From JBHYGK01 sp051859045 (GTDB lineage: Bacteria > Pseudomonadota > Gammaproteobacteria > Xanthomonadales > Xanthomonadaceae): a DNA stretch of 64,000 nucleotides. Both the position numbers and the translations under genes were made by a program. Location of the stretch: NCBI GenBank assembly GCA_051859045.1, contig JBHYGK010000007.1, forward strand, positions 1 to 64,000, given 5' to 3'. Positions 51,425 to 62,025 of this stretch are shown here, one piece after another (positions within the stretch are counted from its first letter, which is position 1; each line of letters opens with the position of its first letter). The notes beneath the pieces are model-generated. The model was not told where the DNA came from. It made no database searches and was given only the letters and a program-made list of their open reading frames with translations.

Positions 51425-51446
51425 GCGGGGCTCGGTGGGGCGGGAC

Positions 51447-51510
51447 GCGGCCGCGATGCGGCGCGGTCGTGAGGCGGCGCGGTCGTGATGCGGCACGGTC
51501 GTGATGCGGC
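51447..51510. repeat. Four tandem 16-bp repeats between divergent MidA and pteridine reductase genes
   Basis: Four 16-bp units follow one another at 51447-51462, 51463-51478, 51479-51494 and 51495-51510, with consensus GCGGTCGTGATGCGGC and one to three mismatches from it; a partial unit (GTGGATGCGG) follows. It lies just upstream of the MidA start and 76 bases before the other start, so it could affect either promoter or be a variable repeat. Confidence 0.7.
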
Positions 51511-51586
51511 GTGGATGCGGAGGCGTGCAGGATAGCGGCATCCCGCGCGCCGCACCCGGCGCCACCCGCCCTGCCCCGGAGCCGCC

Positions 51587-52333
51587 ATGTCCCCGTCCCC
51601 GCCGCGCCCCGTCGCCCTCGTCACCGGCAGCGCCAAGCGCGTCGGCGCGGCAATCGCCCGCACCCTGCACGCCGCCGGGCACGACCTGGCCCTGCAGTAC
51701 CGCCACTCCGAGGCCGAGGCGCTGGCGCTGGCCGCAGAGCTCGAGGCCGCGCGCCCCGGCAGCGTGCTCGCGCTGCGCGACCCGCTGCTCGAGCCCGCGG
51801 CGATGGCCGCGCTGGTCGAGGCCGTGGTGGCCCGCTTCGGGCGGCTGGACGCGCTGGTCAACAACGCCTCTGCCTTCTACCGCACGCCGATCGGCCACGC
51901 GACGGCCGAGCACTGGGACGAGCTGTTCGGCGCCAACGCCCGCGCGCCGTTCTTCCTGGCCCAGGCCGCGGCGCCGCACCTGCGCGCGGCCCGCGGCGCG
52001 ATCGTCAACCTCACCGACATCCACGCCGCCCGGCCGCCCAAGGGCCTCAACGTCTACGCGATGAGCAAGGCCGCGCTGGTGGCGATGACCCGCGCGCTGG
52101 CGGTGGAGCTGGCGCCGGAGGTGCGGGTCAACGCCGTCGCGCCCGGCGCGATCCTGTGGCCCGAGGAGGGCATGGCCGAGGCCGCGCAGGCCGCGATCCT
52201 GGCCCGGGTGCCGCTGGGCCGCACCGGCACGCCCGAGGAGATCGCCGAGGCCGTGCGCTGGCTGCTGCGCGACGCCACCTACCTCACCGGCGCCGAGCTG
52301 GCCCTGGACGGCGGCCGCAGCGTGCTCTCCTGA
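51587..52333 (+). CDS. Pteridine reductase-type SDR (FolM-like)
   Basis: A 248-residue short-chain dehydrogenase. The cofactor site reads TGSAKRVGAAIA: the arginine in place of a glycine (TGxxxRxG) is the mark of pteridine reductases such as PTR1 and FolM, which reduce dihydrobiopterin or dihydromonapterin with NADPH. NNAS and the catalytic YAMSK (Tyr-x3-Lys) are present, and FLAQAAAPHL and VNAVAPGAIL are family-typical. An acidic Asp in the sequence LTDIHA replaces the usual catalytic serine, also as in PTR1-type enzymes. It fits with the folB and folK genes at 54.1-55 kb as a pterin function. Start ATG 51587 follows GGAG. Confidence 0.88.
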   Translation: MSPSPPRPVALVTGSAKRVGAAIARTLHAAGHDLALQYRHSEAEALALAAELEAARPGSVLALRDPLLEPAAMAALVEAVVARFGRLDALVNNASAFYRTPIGHATAEHWDELFGANARAPFFLAQAAAPHLRAARGAIVNLTDIHAARPPKGLNVYAMSKAALVAMTRALAVELAPEVRVNAVAPGAILWPEEGMAEAAQAAILARVPLGRTGTPEEIAEAVRWLLRDATYLTGAELALDGGRSVLS

Positions 52334-52394
52334 GGCGCCGCGGCCGGGAGGGCGCGGCGGGCTAGACTGGCCCTCCCGCCGACAGGAGCCGCCG

Positions 52395-53162
52395 ATGCCC
52401 CGCGCACGCCCGCCCGTCCCCCGCCGCGACGACGCGCCGCCCCGGCCCGCCTCGACCGAGATCGTGCCCGTGCGGGTGACGCCCGAGTCCGCGGCCTCGC
52501 GCTCGATCACCGAGGCCCTGCTGGACCTGCTCGGCCAGCTGCCCGGCAGCCACGAGGCCGCCGCCAGCGATCCCGCCGCGCGCGCGCAGGCGATCGCCGA
52601 GGCCGCCGCGCGCCGCGCCGGCCTGGTCGCGGGCACGCTCGCGCTGCCGCCCGGCCCGCTGGGCTGGCTGACCGTGCTGCCCGAACTGGTGGCGATCTGG
52701 CGGATCCAGGCCCAGATGGTGGCCGACATCGCCGGCTGCCACGGCCAGGCCTGGCGGCTGACCCGCGAGCAGATGCTGTTCTGCCTGTTCCGCCACACCG
52801 CGGCCCAGGCCTTCCGCGACTTCGCGGTCCGCGCCGGGCAGCGCTGGATCGTGCAGGCCGCCGCCGCCGGCGCGTTCCGCGGCGCGCTGACGGTGATCGG
52901 GATCAAGCTCAGCAAGCGCGCGCTGGGCCGCGGCGCGGCGCGCTGGCTGCCGGTCATCGGCGCGGTGGGCGTGGGCGCCTACGCCTGGTACGACACCCGC
53001 CAGGTGGCGCGCACCGCGCAGGCGCTGTTCGCGGGCGATGCGGCCGCCGCGCTCGCGGACGACCGCGGCGACGCGCACGCGACGATCGACGGGGACGCCG
53101 AGGTCGCCGACGGAGGCGCGGGCCATGCCCGCGCCTCCGCCCGGGCTCACTTGCGGCGGTAG
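52395..53162 (+). CDS. EcsC-like protein
   Basis: A 255-residue protein resembling the EcsC family. A charged N-terminal part is followed by amphipathic or membrane-associated helices: LPPGPLGWLTVLPELVAIWRIQAQMVADIA is the recognisable core (given here in parts, LPPGPLGWLTVLPEL and IWRIQAQMVADIA), then FLFRHTAAQAF-like and a Gly-rich KLSKRALGRGAARWLP with the hairpin VIGAVGVGAYAWYDTRQV. EcsC in Bacillus is encoded beside an ABC transporter, and its role is not known. A -10-like TAGACT lies about 30 bases upstream and a GGAGCC ribosome site before ATG 52395. Its last 16 bases overlap tail-to-tail with the DUF6159 gene. Confidence 0.68.
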   Translation: MPRARPPVPRRDDAPPRPASTEIVPVRVTPESAASRSITEALLDLLGQLPGSHEAAASDPAARAQAIAEAAARRAGLVAGTLALPPGPLGWLTVLPELVAIWRIQAQMVADIAGCHGQAWRLTREQMLFCLFRHTAAQAFRDFAVRAGQRWIVQAAAAGAFRGALTVIGIKLSKRALGRGAARWLPVIGAVGVGAYAWYDTRQVARTAQALFAGDAAAALADDRGDAHATIDGDAEVADGGAGHARASARAHLRR

Positions 53163-53989
53163 GCCGCCTCGAGCACGCCGCCCTCGAAGCCGGCCGGGGC
53201 CTCGCCCAGCGTGGCGTAGCGGTACAGCGCCGCGGCGTAGATGCCGCCCAGCGCCTGCTGCACCAGCGCGACCATCACCAGCGCCAGCGCCAGCACCACG
53301 CCGGCCGCGATCCCCGCCGCCACGCCGCCCGCGTTGGCCGCCAGCACGATCAGCGCGAGGCCGGCCACGACCACCGCGACGCTGATCAGGCCGAACACCA
53401 GGCCGATGCCGCCGTTGCCGACGATGTTCTCGCCCCAGGTGCGCTTGAGCAGCGACGCGCTCTCCTTCACCGCGTCGATCGGGCCGACGTTCTTCGCCAC
53501 CAGCACCGGCACCACCAGCGCGGTGGCCAGCGTCCAGGCCATGCCGACCAGGCTCACGACGATCCGGCCGGCCCAGCCCGCGTGCTCCTGGATCGCCCGC
53601 AGCACCATGCCGACCGTGGCCGCGATCACCGCGTAGCCCAGGATCGCCGGCAGCCGCTCGCGCGCGATCCGCAGGCCGTCGCCCAGGGTCGGGTCGCCGC
53701 CGTCGAGGCGGATCATCGCCGCGCCCACCAGCGCGGTGTTGAAGAAGAAGATCACCGTGTACTGGCAGACGTAGAACGCGAAGCCCAGCAGCACGTGCAG
53801 CGGGCCGAACGCGCCCTTCGAGGCCGACTCGACGAGGCCCAGGCCGAACAGCGGCAGCGCGAACGTGGCCGCGACCAGCAGGGTGGCCAGGCCGGAGACC
53901 AGCGGGAACACCAGCAGCTCGCGGTCGGACTTCAGCACCTCGGCGCTGGCCTTCACCAGCGTCCAGCTGCGCGACAGGGTCTGGAACAT
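53147..53989 (-). CDS. DUF6159-type multi-pass membrane protein
   Basis: A 280-residue inner-membrane protein with about six helices. The N terminus (MFQTLSRSWTLVKASAEVLKSDRELLVFPLVSG, only partly quoted: SRSWTLVKASAEVL and DRELLVFPLVSG) is the signature of DUF6159, a family of unknown function. Hydrophobic segments follow at ATLLVAATFALPLFGLG, HVLLGFAFYVCQYTVIFFF, ILGYAVIAATVGMVL and, near the end, a long Val/Ala/Gly-rich double helix (VAVVVAGLALIVLAANAGG...). The start at 53989 was chosen because the longer frame upstream is Arg/Pro-rich. It overlaps the convergent EcsC-like gene by 16 bases at the stops. Confidence 0.8.
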   Translation of the reverse strand: MFQTLSRSWTLVKASAEVLKSDRELLVFPLVSGLATLLVAATFALPLFGLGLVESASKGAFGPLHVLLGFAFYVCQYTVIFFFNTALVGAAMIRLDGGDPTLGDGLRIARERLPAILGYAVIAATVGMVLRAIQEHAGWAGRIVVSLVGMAWTLATALVVPVLVAKNVGPIDAVKESASLLKRTWGENIVGNGGIGLVFGLISVAVVVAGLALIVLAANAGGVAAGIAAGVVLALALVMVALVQQALGGIYAAALYRYATLGEAPAGFEGGVLEAAYRRK

Positions 53990-54105
53990 GCGGCGGGCCC
54001 TCCCCGGGCGGTGGATGTGCGGGGAGTGTGGGGCGCAGTGGCGAGCGGGGGGAGTCCCGGAGGTCACCCCGGCCGCGCGGCCGACGGCCGGCCGGGGGCG
54101 GCGCC

Positions 54106-54594
54106 TCAGAGCGCCCAGGGCTCCGCGGGGATCGGCGCGCCGGCCTGCGGATGCGCCGCCCACAGCGCGGCCAGGGGGCGCCGCTCGACCGGATCGACGA
54201 AGCCCGGGCAGAGCTCGGCCAGCGGCTGCAGCACGAAGGCATGGCGCAGCTCCGGGCGCGGCAGCTGCAGGTTCCCGGGGCCGCGCATCACCACGTCGTC
54301 GTAGTAGACGAGGTCGATATCGAGGGTGCGGCTGGAGAAGCGCGGGCCGCCGCGGACCCGGCCGTGGGCGTCCTCGAGCGCGTGCAGCCAGGCGTCGAGC
54401 GCCACCGGGTCGAGGTCGGCCTCGAGCACGGCGCCGGCATTGAGGAAGTCCGGGCCCTCGAAGCCCTCGGCCGGGGTGCGCAGCACGGCCGAGAAGCGCA
54501 CGCCGGGGAAGCGCGCGCGCAGGTCGACGGCCGCGGCGCGCAGGTGGCGCTCGGGCGCCAGGTTCGAGCCGAGGCTCAGCAGGGCCAGGCCCAT
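54106..54594 (-). CDS. folK: 2-amino-4-hydroxy-6-hydroxymethyldihydropteridine pyrophosphokinase
   Basis: HPPK transfers pyrophosphate from ATP to hydroxymethyldihydropterin, one step before dihydropteroate synthesis in folate biosynthesis. The 162-residue protein has the N-terminal SLGSNLAPERHL, FLNAGAVLEADLDP (the FxN substrate segment), the Arg-rich catalytic loop region RVRGGPRFSSRTLDIDLVYYDD (the RTLDIDL signature is exact) and LPRPELRHAFVLQPLAEL with the PHP-like final motif. The start overlaps the folB stop by one base (TGATG), so folB and folK are coupled. A small folate pair together with the pteridine reductase at 51587. Confidence 0.93.
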   Translation of the reverse strand: MGLALLSLGSNLAPERHLRAAAVDLRARFPGVRFSAVLRTPAEGFEGPDFLNAGAVLEADLDPVALDAWLHALEDAHGRVRGGPRFSSRTLDIDLVYYDDVVMRGPGNLQLPRPELRHAFVLQPLAELCPGFVDPVERRPLAALWAAHPQAGAPIPAEPWAL

Positions 54595-54983
54595 CAGACG
54601 TCCGGGGCGGCGTTGGCCGGGGCGGGCGCAGGCGCCGCCGCGCGCTCGATGATCACGCCCACCGCGCGCGCGCCGCGCACGGCGCCGGGCTTGCTCAGCT
54701 TCAGCCGCAGGTGGCGGACCGGGAACTCGGCCAGCACGATCTCGGCGCAGCGCTCGGCCAGCGTCTCGACCAGGCCGAAGTCGGAGGCCTGCACGAAGCC
54801 CGTCAGGCGCTTGCTCACGGCCTTGTAGTCCAGCGTCAGCGCGATGTCGTCGCTGGCCGCGGGCACGCGGTTGTCGAAGCCCATCTCCAGGTCGAACACC
54901 AGGGTCTGGCGGATCCGGCGCTCCCAGTCGTAGATGCCGATCAGGGCGTCGATCTCGAGCCCTTCGATGAAGACCTTGTCCAA
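54594..54983 (-). CDS. folB: Dihydroneopterin aldolase
   Basis: Cleaves 7,8-dihydroneopterin to hydroxymethyldihydropterin and glycolaldehyde in folate synthesis. The 129-residue protein starts [22 protein letters not shown], with the conserved Glu-rich strand (quoted in part: [12 protein letters not shown]), then [28 protein letters not shown] with the catalytic-site Glu, and [19 protein letters not shown] with the catalytic Lys in KLSKPGA. An Ala/Pro-rich tail of about 15 residues follows. It lies 22 bases from the tsaD stop on the same strand and overlaps folK by one base, so the three may be cotranscribed. Confidence 0.93.
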   Translation of the reverse strand: MDKVFIEGLEIDALIGIYDWERRIRQTLVFDLEMGFDNRVPAASDDIALTLDYKAVSKRLTGFVQASDFGLVETLAERCAEIVLAEFPVRHLRLKLSKPGAVRGARAVGVIIERAAAPAPAPANAAPDV

Positions 54984-55005
54984 GCGCGTGCTCCGGGGTG
55001 GGGGC

Positions 55006-56034
55006 TCAGGCGGCGGACGCCGCGAGGGGCGGCAAGGTTGCCATGTCCCAGCGTGGCGCGACGGTGACGGCCTCGCCCTCGCGCTGGCCGGCCTGCAGGC
55101 GCAGCGCGCCGGCGAAGGCGATCATCGCGCCGTTGTCGGTGCAGAACTCCGGGCGCGGGAAGCACACCCGCACCCCGCGGCGATCCGCCAGCTCGGCCAG
55201 GCGCCCGCGCAGGCGGACGTTCGCGCCGACGCCGCCGGCCACCACCAGGGTCCGCGCGCCGGCCTCGCGCAGCGCGCGCTCGCACTTGATCGCCAGGGTG
55301 TCGGCCACCGCCTCCTCGAAGCCCCGGGCGATGTCGGCCATGGCCTGCGGCGACTGGTCGGAGGCCTTCCAGGCCAGCAGCACCTGGGTCTTGAGGCCGG
55401 AGAAACTGAAGTCCAGGCCCGGGCGGTCGGTCATCGGGCGCGAGAAGACGTGGGCGCCGGGGCGGCCGTCGCGGGCCGCCGCGGCCAGGCGCGGACCGCC
55501 GGGGTAGGGCAGGCCCATCAGCTTGGCGGTCTTGTCGAAGGCCTCGCCGGCGGCGTCGTCCAGCGTCTCGCCGAGCAGCCGGTAGGCGCCGATCGCGTCC
55601 ACCGCCACCAGCTGGGTGTGCCCGCCGGACACCAGCAGGGCCACGAAGGGCGGCGCGGGCGGGTCGGCCTCCATCAGCGGGGCCAGCAGGTGGCCCTCCA
55701 TGTGGTGCACGCCCACCGACGGGATCCCGAGCGACCAGGCCAGCGCCCGGCCGACGCCGGCGCCGACCAGCAGCGCGCCCACCAGGCCCGGGCCCGAGGT
55801 GTAGGCCACGCCGCCGAGCTGGCCGAGCCCGACCCCGGCCTCGGCCAGCACCTGGCGGGCCAGCGGCAGCACCCGGCGCACGTGGTCGCGGCTGGCGAGC
55901 TCGGGCACCACGCCGCCGTAGTGGGCGTGCAGGGCCACCTGGGTGTGCAGGGCGTGGGCGAGCAGGCCGCGGCCGGTGTCGTAGACGGCCAGGCCGGTCT
56001 CGTCGCAGGAGGTCTCGATGCCGAGGACGATCAT
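55006..56034 (-). CDS. tsaD: tRNA N6-adenosine threonylcarbamoyltransferase, catalytic subunit TsaD
   Basis: Transfers threonylcarbamoyl from TC-AMP to A37 of tRNAs that read ANN codons, with TsaB and TsaE. The 342-residue protein has the family features: the N-terminal [41 protein letters not shown], the metal-binding HHMEGH (His111, His115), [20 protein letters not shown] and [13 protein letters not shown] with the later CTDNGAMIA, which carries the third ligand Asp. The ATG at 56034 gives the exact family N terminus; a longer frame upstream is Arg/Pro-rich. It is divergent from rpsU, as in many gammaproteobacteria. Confidence 0.96.
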   Translation of the reverse strand: MIVLGIETSCDETGLAVYDTGRGLLAHALHTQVALHAHYGGVVPELASRDHVRRVLPLARQVLAEAGVGLGQLGGVAYTSGPGLVGALLVGAGVGRALAWSLGIPSVGVHHMEGHLLAPLMEADPPAPPFVALLVSGGHTQLVAVDAIGAYRLLGETLDDAAGEAFDKTAKLMGLPYPGGPRLAAAARDGRPGAHVFSRPMTDRPGLDFSFSGLKTQVLLAWKASDQSPQAMADIARGFEEAVADTLAIKCERALREAGARTLVVAGGVGANVRLRGRLAELADRRGVRVCFPRPEFCTDNGAMIAFAGALRLQAGQREGEAVTVAPRWDMATLPPLAASAA

Positions 56035-56130
56035 GGGCGCGTGGGGGCTCCGGGCGGGCGGTCTGGCGGGCGTGGGGGCGGGGCGACGCGCCGGCGGCGG
56101 GCGCCCCGGACGGGCGGACGCGCCATCGGC

Positions 56131-56160
56131 TTGCGTCGGCCGGGTGGGGGCGCGTATCAT
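56131..56160 (+). promoter_or_regulatory. Predicted rpsU promoter
   Basis: TTGCGT (56131-56136), an 18-base spacer, TATCAT (56155-56160). Transcription would start near 56167, giving a leader of about 78 bases before rpsU. Confidence 0.65.
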
Positions 56161-56244
56161 ACGCGGCTCGCCCGGTGTGCCGGGTCGTGTCCCACCGCTT
56201 CAGCCAGTCCCGGCCACGCCGGAACCCAAGAGTCCGAGACCCCT

Positions 56245-56460
56245 ATGCCCAACGTCAAAGTCCGCGAGAACGAGCCCTTCGAGTTTGCGCTGCGCCGCTT
56301 CAAGCGCACCTGCGAGAAGGCGGGTGTCCTGGCCGAGACCCGCAAGCGCGAGTTCTACGAGAAGCCGACCCAGGAGCGCAAGCGCAAGGCGGCCGCCGCC
56401 GTGAAGCGCCACCTGCGCCGCGTGGGTCGCGACGTCACCAAGAAGCAGCGCCTCTACTGA
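56245..56460 (+). CDS. rpsU: 30S ribosomal protein S21
   Basis: S21 is a 71-residue, highly basic protein of the small subunit that helps mRNA 5' ends base-pair with 16S r[23 protein letters not shown] (first 20 residues), then [20 protein letters not shown] and the C-terminal basic stretch, ends in VTKKQRLY. It matches gammaproteobacterial S21 in length and sequence. It starts the macromolecular-synthesis cluster rpsU-yqeY-dnaG and is expressed from the promoter at 56131. A terminator at 56480 lies between it and yqeY, which would keep S21 levels higher than primase levels. Confidence 0.97.
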   Translation: MPNVKVRENEPFEFALRRFKRTCEKAGVLAETRKREFYEKPTQERKRKAAAAVKRHLRRVGRDVTKKQRLY

Positions 56461-56479
56461 GCCGTTGCGCTTCGCCCGG

Positions 56480-56512
56480 AAGCCGGCCGCGTGCAAACGC
56501 CGCCGGCTTTTC
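56480..56512 (+). terminator. Intrinsic terminator between rpsU and yqeY
   Basis: AGCCGGC (56481-56487), a 14-base loop, GCCGGCT (56502-56508), then TTT/TCGTGCTTTT. The stem can be extended by one A-T pair. Like the internal terminator of the E. coli rpsU-dnaG operon, it probably lets only part of the transcripts run on. Confidence 0.75.
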
Positions 56513-56584
56513 GTGCTTTTGGGCCCGGCCGCCCCGCGCCGCCGCCCTGCCCCGCCCACCGCATCGCCCCGCAGGAGATCCCGC

Positions 56585-57031
56585 ATGTCCATGAAGCAGC
56601 GCCTCACCGATGACATGAAGACCGCCATGAAAGCCGGCGAGAAGGACCGCCTCGGCGTCGTCCGCCTGGTCCTGGCCGCGGTCAAGCAGCGCGAGGTGGA
56701 CGAGCGCATCGAGCTCGACGACGCCGCCGTGCTGGCCGTGCTCGAGAAGATGGTCAAGCAGCGCAAGGACTCGATCAGCCAGTACGAGGCCGCGGCCCGC
56801 GAGGACCTGGCCCAGGTCGAGCGCTACGAGCTCGGCGTCATCGAGGCCTACCTGCCCGCCAAGCTGGGCGAGGCCGAGGTGGCCGCCGCCATCGCCGCCG
56901 CCATCGGCGAGACCGGCGCTGCCGGCCCGGCCGACATGGGCAAGCTGATGGGCGTGCTCAAGCCGCGCCTGGCCGGCCAGGCCGACATGGGCCTGGTGTC
57001 GCAGCTGGTGAAGAAGGCGCTCGCGGGCTGA
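56585..57031 (+). CDS. GatB/YqeY domain-containing protein
   Basis: A 148-residue protein of the YqeY family, with the helical domain related to the tail of the GatB amidotransferase subunit: MKQRLTDDMKTAMKAGEKDR, VVRLVLAAVKQREVDERIEL and ADMGKLMGVLKPRLAGQADMGLVSQLVKKAL. The YqeY domain binds tRNA in GatB; stand-alone YqeY has no assigned role, though its place between rpsU and dnaG is widespread in bacteria. The ATG at 56585 was chosen because sequence upstream is Arg/Pro-rich and follows the terminator. dnaG starts 52 bases downstream. Confidence 0.92.
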   Translation: MSMKQRLTDDMKTAMKAGEKDRLGVVRLVLAAVKQREVDERIELDDAAVLAVLEKMVKQRKDSISQYEAAAREDLAQVERYELGVIEAYLPAKLGEAEVAAAIAAAIGETGAAGPADMGKLMGVLKPRLAGQADMGLVSQLVKKALAG

Positions 57032-57083
57032 GCCCCCCGTGGCATCCTGCGCGTCCCTTCCCGAGTAGCGGCCGCCCGCCCCG

Positions 57084-58829
57084 ATGGCCCGCATCCCCGA
57101 CGCCTTCCTCGACGACCTGCTCGCGCGCACCGACATCGTCGAGCTGATCGGGGCGAAGCTGCCGCTCAAGCGCGCGGGCCGGGAATGGACCGCGCGCTGC
57201 CCGTTCCACGACGAGCGCAGCCCCAGCTTCTACGTCAGCCCCACCAAGCAGTTCTACCACTGCTTCGGCTGCGGGGCGCACGGCTCGGCGCTGAAGTTCC
57301 TGATGGAGTACGAGCGGCTGGAGTTCCTCGACGCGGTCGAGGAACTGGCCAAGCGCGCCGGCGTCGAGGTGCCGCGCGAGACCCACCAGCAGCACGGCAG
57401 CGGCGAGTTCCAGGCCCTCTACGACGCCCTCGCGGCCGCGCAGGGCTTCTTCGTTCGGCAGCTCGCCGCCAGCCCCAAGGCCCAGGCCTACCTCGAGAAG
57501 CGCGGGGTCGACGCGACGGTGCGCCAGGCCTTCGGCATCGGCTACGCGCCCGAGGGCTGGGACGGCCTGAAGTCCGCGCTGGGCACCGACGAGCGCCGGC
57601 TCGCCCTGCTCGACAAGGCCGGCCTGCTCTCGCGCAGCGAGGGCGGCAAGGTCTACGACAAGTTCCGCGACCGGGTGGTGTTCCCGATCCACGACCGCCG
57701 CGGCCGTGTCATCGCCTTCGGCGGCCGCGTGCTGGCCAAGGACGACGGCCCGAAGTACCTCAACTCCCCCGAGACCGCCCTGTTCCACAAGGGCCGCGAG
57801 CTCTACGGCCTGTGGCAGGTGCGCCAGGCGCACACCCGGATCCCGAAGCTGGTGGTGGTGGAGGGCTACATGGACGTGGTCAGCCTGTTCCAGTTCGGCG
57901 TGAACACCGCCGTGGCCACGCTGGGCACCGCGACCACGCCCGACCACGCCGAGCTGCTGTTCCGCAACGCCGCCGACGTCTACTTCTGCTTCGACGGCGA
58001 CCGCGCCGGCCGCGGCGCGGCCTGGAAGGCGGTGGAGTCGGTGCTGCCGCGCATGCGCGACGGCCGCCAGGCCTTCTTCCTGTTCCTGCCCGACGGCGAG
58101 GACCCCGACACCATCGTGCGCCAGGAGGGCGCGGCGGGCTTCGACGCGCGCCTCGCGCAGGCCACGCCGCTGTCGGAGTTCGTGTTCGCCGAGCTCGGCC
58201 GCGACGTCAACCTGGGCAGCCTCGATGGCCGCGCGCGCTTCGCCGAGCGCGCCAAGCCCATGCTCGAGAAGATCCCCGACGGCGCGTTCCGCGACCTGAT
58301 GCAGGCCCGGCTGGGCGAGATCACCGGCCTGGCGGCGCGCCCCGCCGCGGCGCCCGAGCCACCGCGCGCGGCGCCGCGCGGGACCCCGCGCACCGCCCCG
58401 GCCCCGCGCCGGAGCATGGTGCGCATCGCGATCGGCCTGCTGCTGCAGCAGCCGGCGCTGGCCGAGGCGCTGCAGCCGCCCTGGCGCTTCAGCGCGCTGC
58501 GCCAGCCGGGCGTCGCGCTGCTGGTGGAGCTCGTCACCCTCGCGCGCTCGCGCCCCGGCATCACCGCGGCGGGCCTGCTGGAGCACTTCGAGGGCCGCGA
58601 GGAGGCCGCGGCGCTGCAGAAGCTGGCGCTGGCCGAGCATCCGGGCGAGCCGGCCGCCTGGGCCGAGGAGTTCCTCGACGCGGTGCACCAGCTCGAGCGC
58701 CAGACCCTGGAGCAGCGCCGCGACGAGATCGCCGAGAAGGAGCGCGCCGAGGGCCTGACGCCCGAGGAGCAGCGCGAGCGCTGGGCGCTGATCCTCGAGA
58801 TCAAGTCGATGGCGGCCCGCGCGGGCTGA
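57084..58829 (+). CDS. dnaG: DNA primase
   Basis: Makes RNA primers at the replication fork. The 581-residue protein has the CHC2 zinc-binding domain (Cys39-x2-His42-x17-Cys60-x2-Cys63 in ARCPFHDE and YHCFGCGAHG), the RNA-polymerase/TOPRIM domain from about residue 250 (VVVEGYMDVVSL with the catalytic Glu; FCFDGDRAGRGAAWKA with the acidic pair; FLPDGEDPDT), a Pro/Ala-rich linker (about 415-440) and a C-terminal helicase-binding domain. Length is normal. It follows yqeY by 52 bases, with a possible further promoter in the gap. rpoD, usually next in this cluster, is absent. Confidence 0.96.
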   Translation: MARIPDAFLDDLLARTDIVELIGAKLPLKRAGREWTARCPFHDERSPSFYVSPTKQFYHCFGCGAHGSALKFLMEYERLEFLDAVEELAKRAGVEVPRETHQQHGSGEFQALYDALAAAQGFFVRQLAASPKAQAYLEKRGVDATVRQAFGIGYAPEGWDGLKSALGTDERRLALLDKAGLLSRSEGGKVYDKFRDRVVFPIHDRRGRVIAFGGRVLAKDDGPKYLNSPETALFHKGRELYGLWQVRQAHTRIPKLVVVEGYMDVVSLFQFGVNTAVATLGTATTPDHAELLFRNAADVYFCFDGDRAGRGAAWKAVESVLPRMRDGRQAFFLFLPDGEDPDTIVRQEGAAGFDARLAQATPLSEFVFAELGRDVNLGSLDGRARFAERAKPMLEKIPDGAFRDLMQARLGEITGLAARPAAAPEPPRAAPRGTPRTAPAPRRSMVRIAIGLLLQQPALAEALQPPWRFSALRQPGVALLVELVTLARSRPGITAAGLLEHFEGREEAAALQKLALAEHPGEPAAWAEEFLDAVHQLERQTLEQRRDEIAEKERAEGLTPEEQRERWALILEIKSMAARAG

Positions 58830-58958
58830 GGCCGGCGCCACCCGGGGCGTGACCTTTGGCCTACAGGGCCATCACGCGCGACGCGTACGCTCGGCCCCTC
58901 GACCCGCGCGCCTCGCGGGGTCGGTCCGACTTCCGCTCGACCACCGGGGACACACCAC

Positions 58959-60980
<2,022 letters not shown>

Positions 60981-61004
60981 GCGCCGCGCTCCACCGCGGC
61001 ACCG

Positions 61005-61034
61005 GCGAAGGCCCCGCGCGAGCGGGGCCTTCGC
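61005..61034. terminator. Perfect 13-bp hairpin between convergent S9 peptidase and ctaB genes
   Basis: GCGAAGGCCCCGC-GCGA-GCGGGGCCTTCGC, the longest perfect stem in the window. It lies 24 bases after the peptidase stop and ten before the ctaB stop, so it can serve both. There is no U-tract on either side. Confidence 0.6.
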
Positions 61035-61044
61035 GCGTCCGGGC

Positions 61045-61986
61045 TCAGCCGACCGGCTCGAAGTCGATGGTGGCCGCCGGCACCGGCGCCTGCGCGGGCA
61101 TCGGCAGCAGCCAGTGGTCGGCGAGCAGGAAGGCGAACAGCGCCATCAGGTAGACGATGGAGTAGTTGAACATCTTCATCGCGAACGCCTCGCCCGGCGG
61201 CGCCAGCATGCGCACCGCGTACCACAGGAACACCGCGCCCAGCACCAGCGCGCCGCCCAGGTAGAACAGGCCGCTCATGCGGAACACCCAGGGCAGCACG
61301 CTCACCAGCAGCAGCAGCACGGTGTAGAACAGGATCTGCCAGCGCGTGTAGGTGACGCCGTGGGTCACCGGCAGCATCGGGATCATCGCGCGGGCGTAGT
61401 CGTCGCGGCGGAAGATCGCCAGCGCCCAGAAGTGCGGCGGCGTCCAGACGAAGATGATCAGCACCAGCAGCAGCGCGTGCGGATCGACGCCCCAGGGGTC
61501 GACCCAGCCGGTGACCGCGGTCCAGCCCAGCGCCGGCGGCGCCGCGCCGGCGAGGCCGCCGATGACGATGTTCTGCGGCGTGGCGCGCTTGAGCCAGCCG
61601 GTGTAGATGATCGCGTAGCCGATCAGCGAGGCGAAGGTCAGCACCGCGGTGAGGCCGTTCACGCCCAGCGCGAGGATCAGCATCGAGGCCGCGCCCAGCG
61701 CCAGCGCGAACGCCAGCACCTGCCAGGGCCGCAGCGTGCCGGTGGCCAACGGGCGGTGCTGGGTGCGCGCCATCAGCACGTCGATGCGCTGGTCGAGCAG
61801 GTGGTTGATCGCCGCCGCCGAGGCCGCGGCCAGCCAGATGCCCAGCGAGCCCAGCACGATGGCCGTCCACGGCAGCGGCTGCCCCGGCTGGATCGCGAGG
61901 AACATGCCGACGACCGCGGTGAACACGATCAGGGCGACGACGCGGGGCTTGGTCAGCTCCCAGTACTGGCTGGCGGCGGAAGGCAT
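61045..61986 (-). CDS. ctaB: Protohaem IX farnesyltransferase (haem O synthase)
   Basis: Adds a farnesyl group to haem b, giving haem O, the precursor of haem A for cytochrome oxidase. The 313-residue inner-membrane protein has the UbiA-family first Asp-rich motif N-x3-D-x3-D (Asn61, Asp65, Asp69 in NHLLDQRID) with [11 protein letters not shown] after it, and the second motif region [19 protein letters not shown]. Seven to nine hydrophobic helices are visible. It is the last gene of the minus-strand group SURF1, SCO-like, COX15, ctaB. It is 39 bases after the COX15 stop and ends at the strong hairpin at 61005. Confidence 0.95.
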   Translation of the reverse strand: MPSAASQYWELTKPRVVALIVFTAVVGMFLAIQPGQPLPWTAIVLGSLGIWLAAASAAAINHLLDQRIDVLMARTQHRPLATGTLRPWQVLAFALALGAASMLILALGVNGLTAVLTFASLIGYAIIYTGWLKRATPQNIVIGGLAGAAPPALGWTAVTGWVDPWGVDPHALLLVLIIFVWTPPHFWALAIFRRDDYARAMIPMLPVTHGVTYTRWQILFYTVLLLLVSVLPWVFRMSGLFYLGGALVLGAVFLWYAVRMLAPPGEAFAMKMFNYSIVYLMALFAFLLADHWLLPMPAQAPVPAATIDFEPVG

Positions 61987-62025
61987 GCGGGCTCGCGGAC
62001 GGGGGACGGGTGCGGCGGGGCGGTG

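Noticed and set aside
51447..51510. CRISPR-like array
   Set aside because: The 16-bp units are contiguous, with no spacers and no cas genes anywhere in the window.
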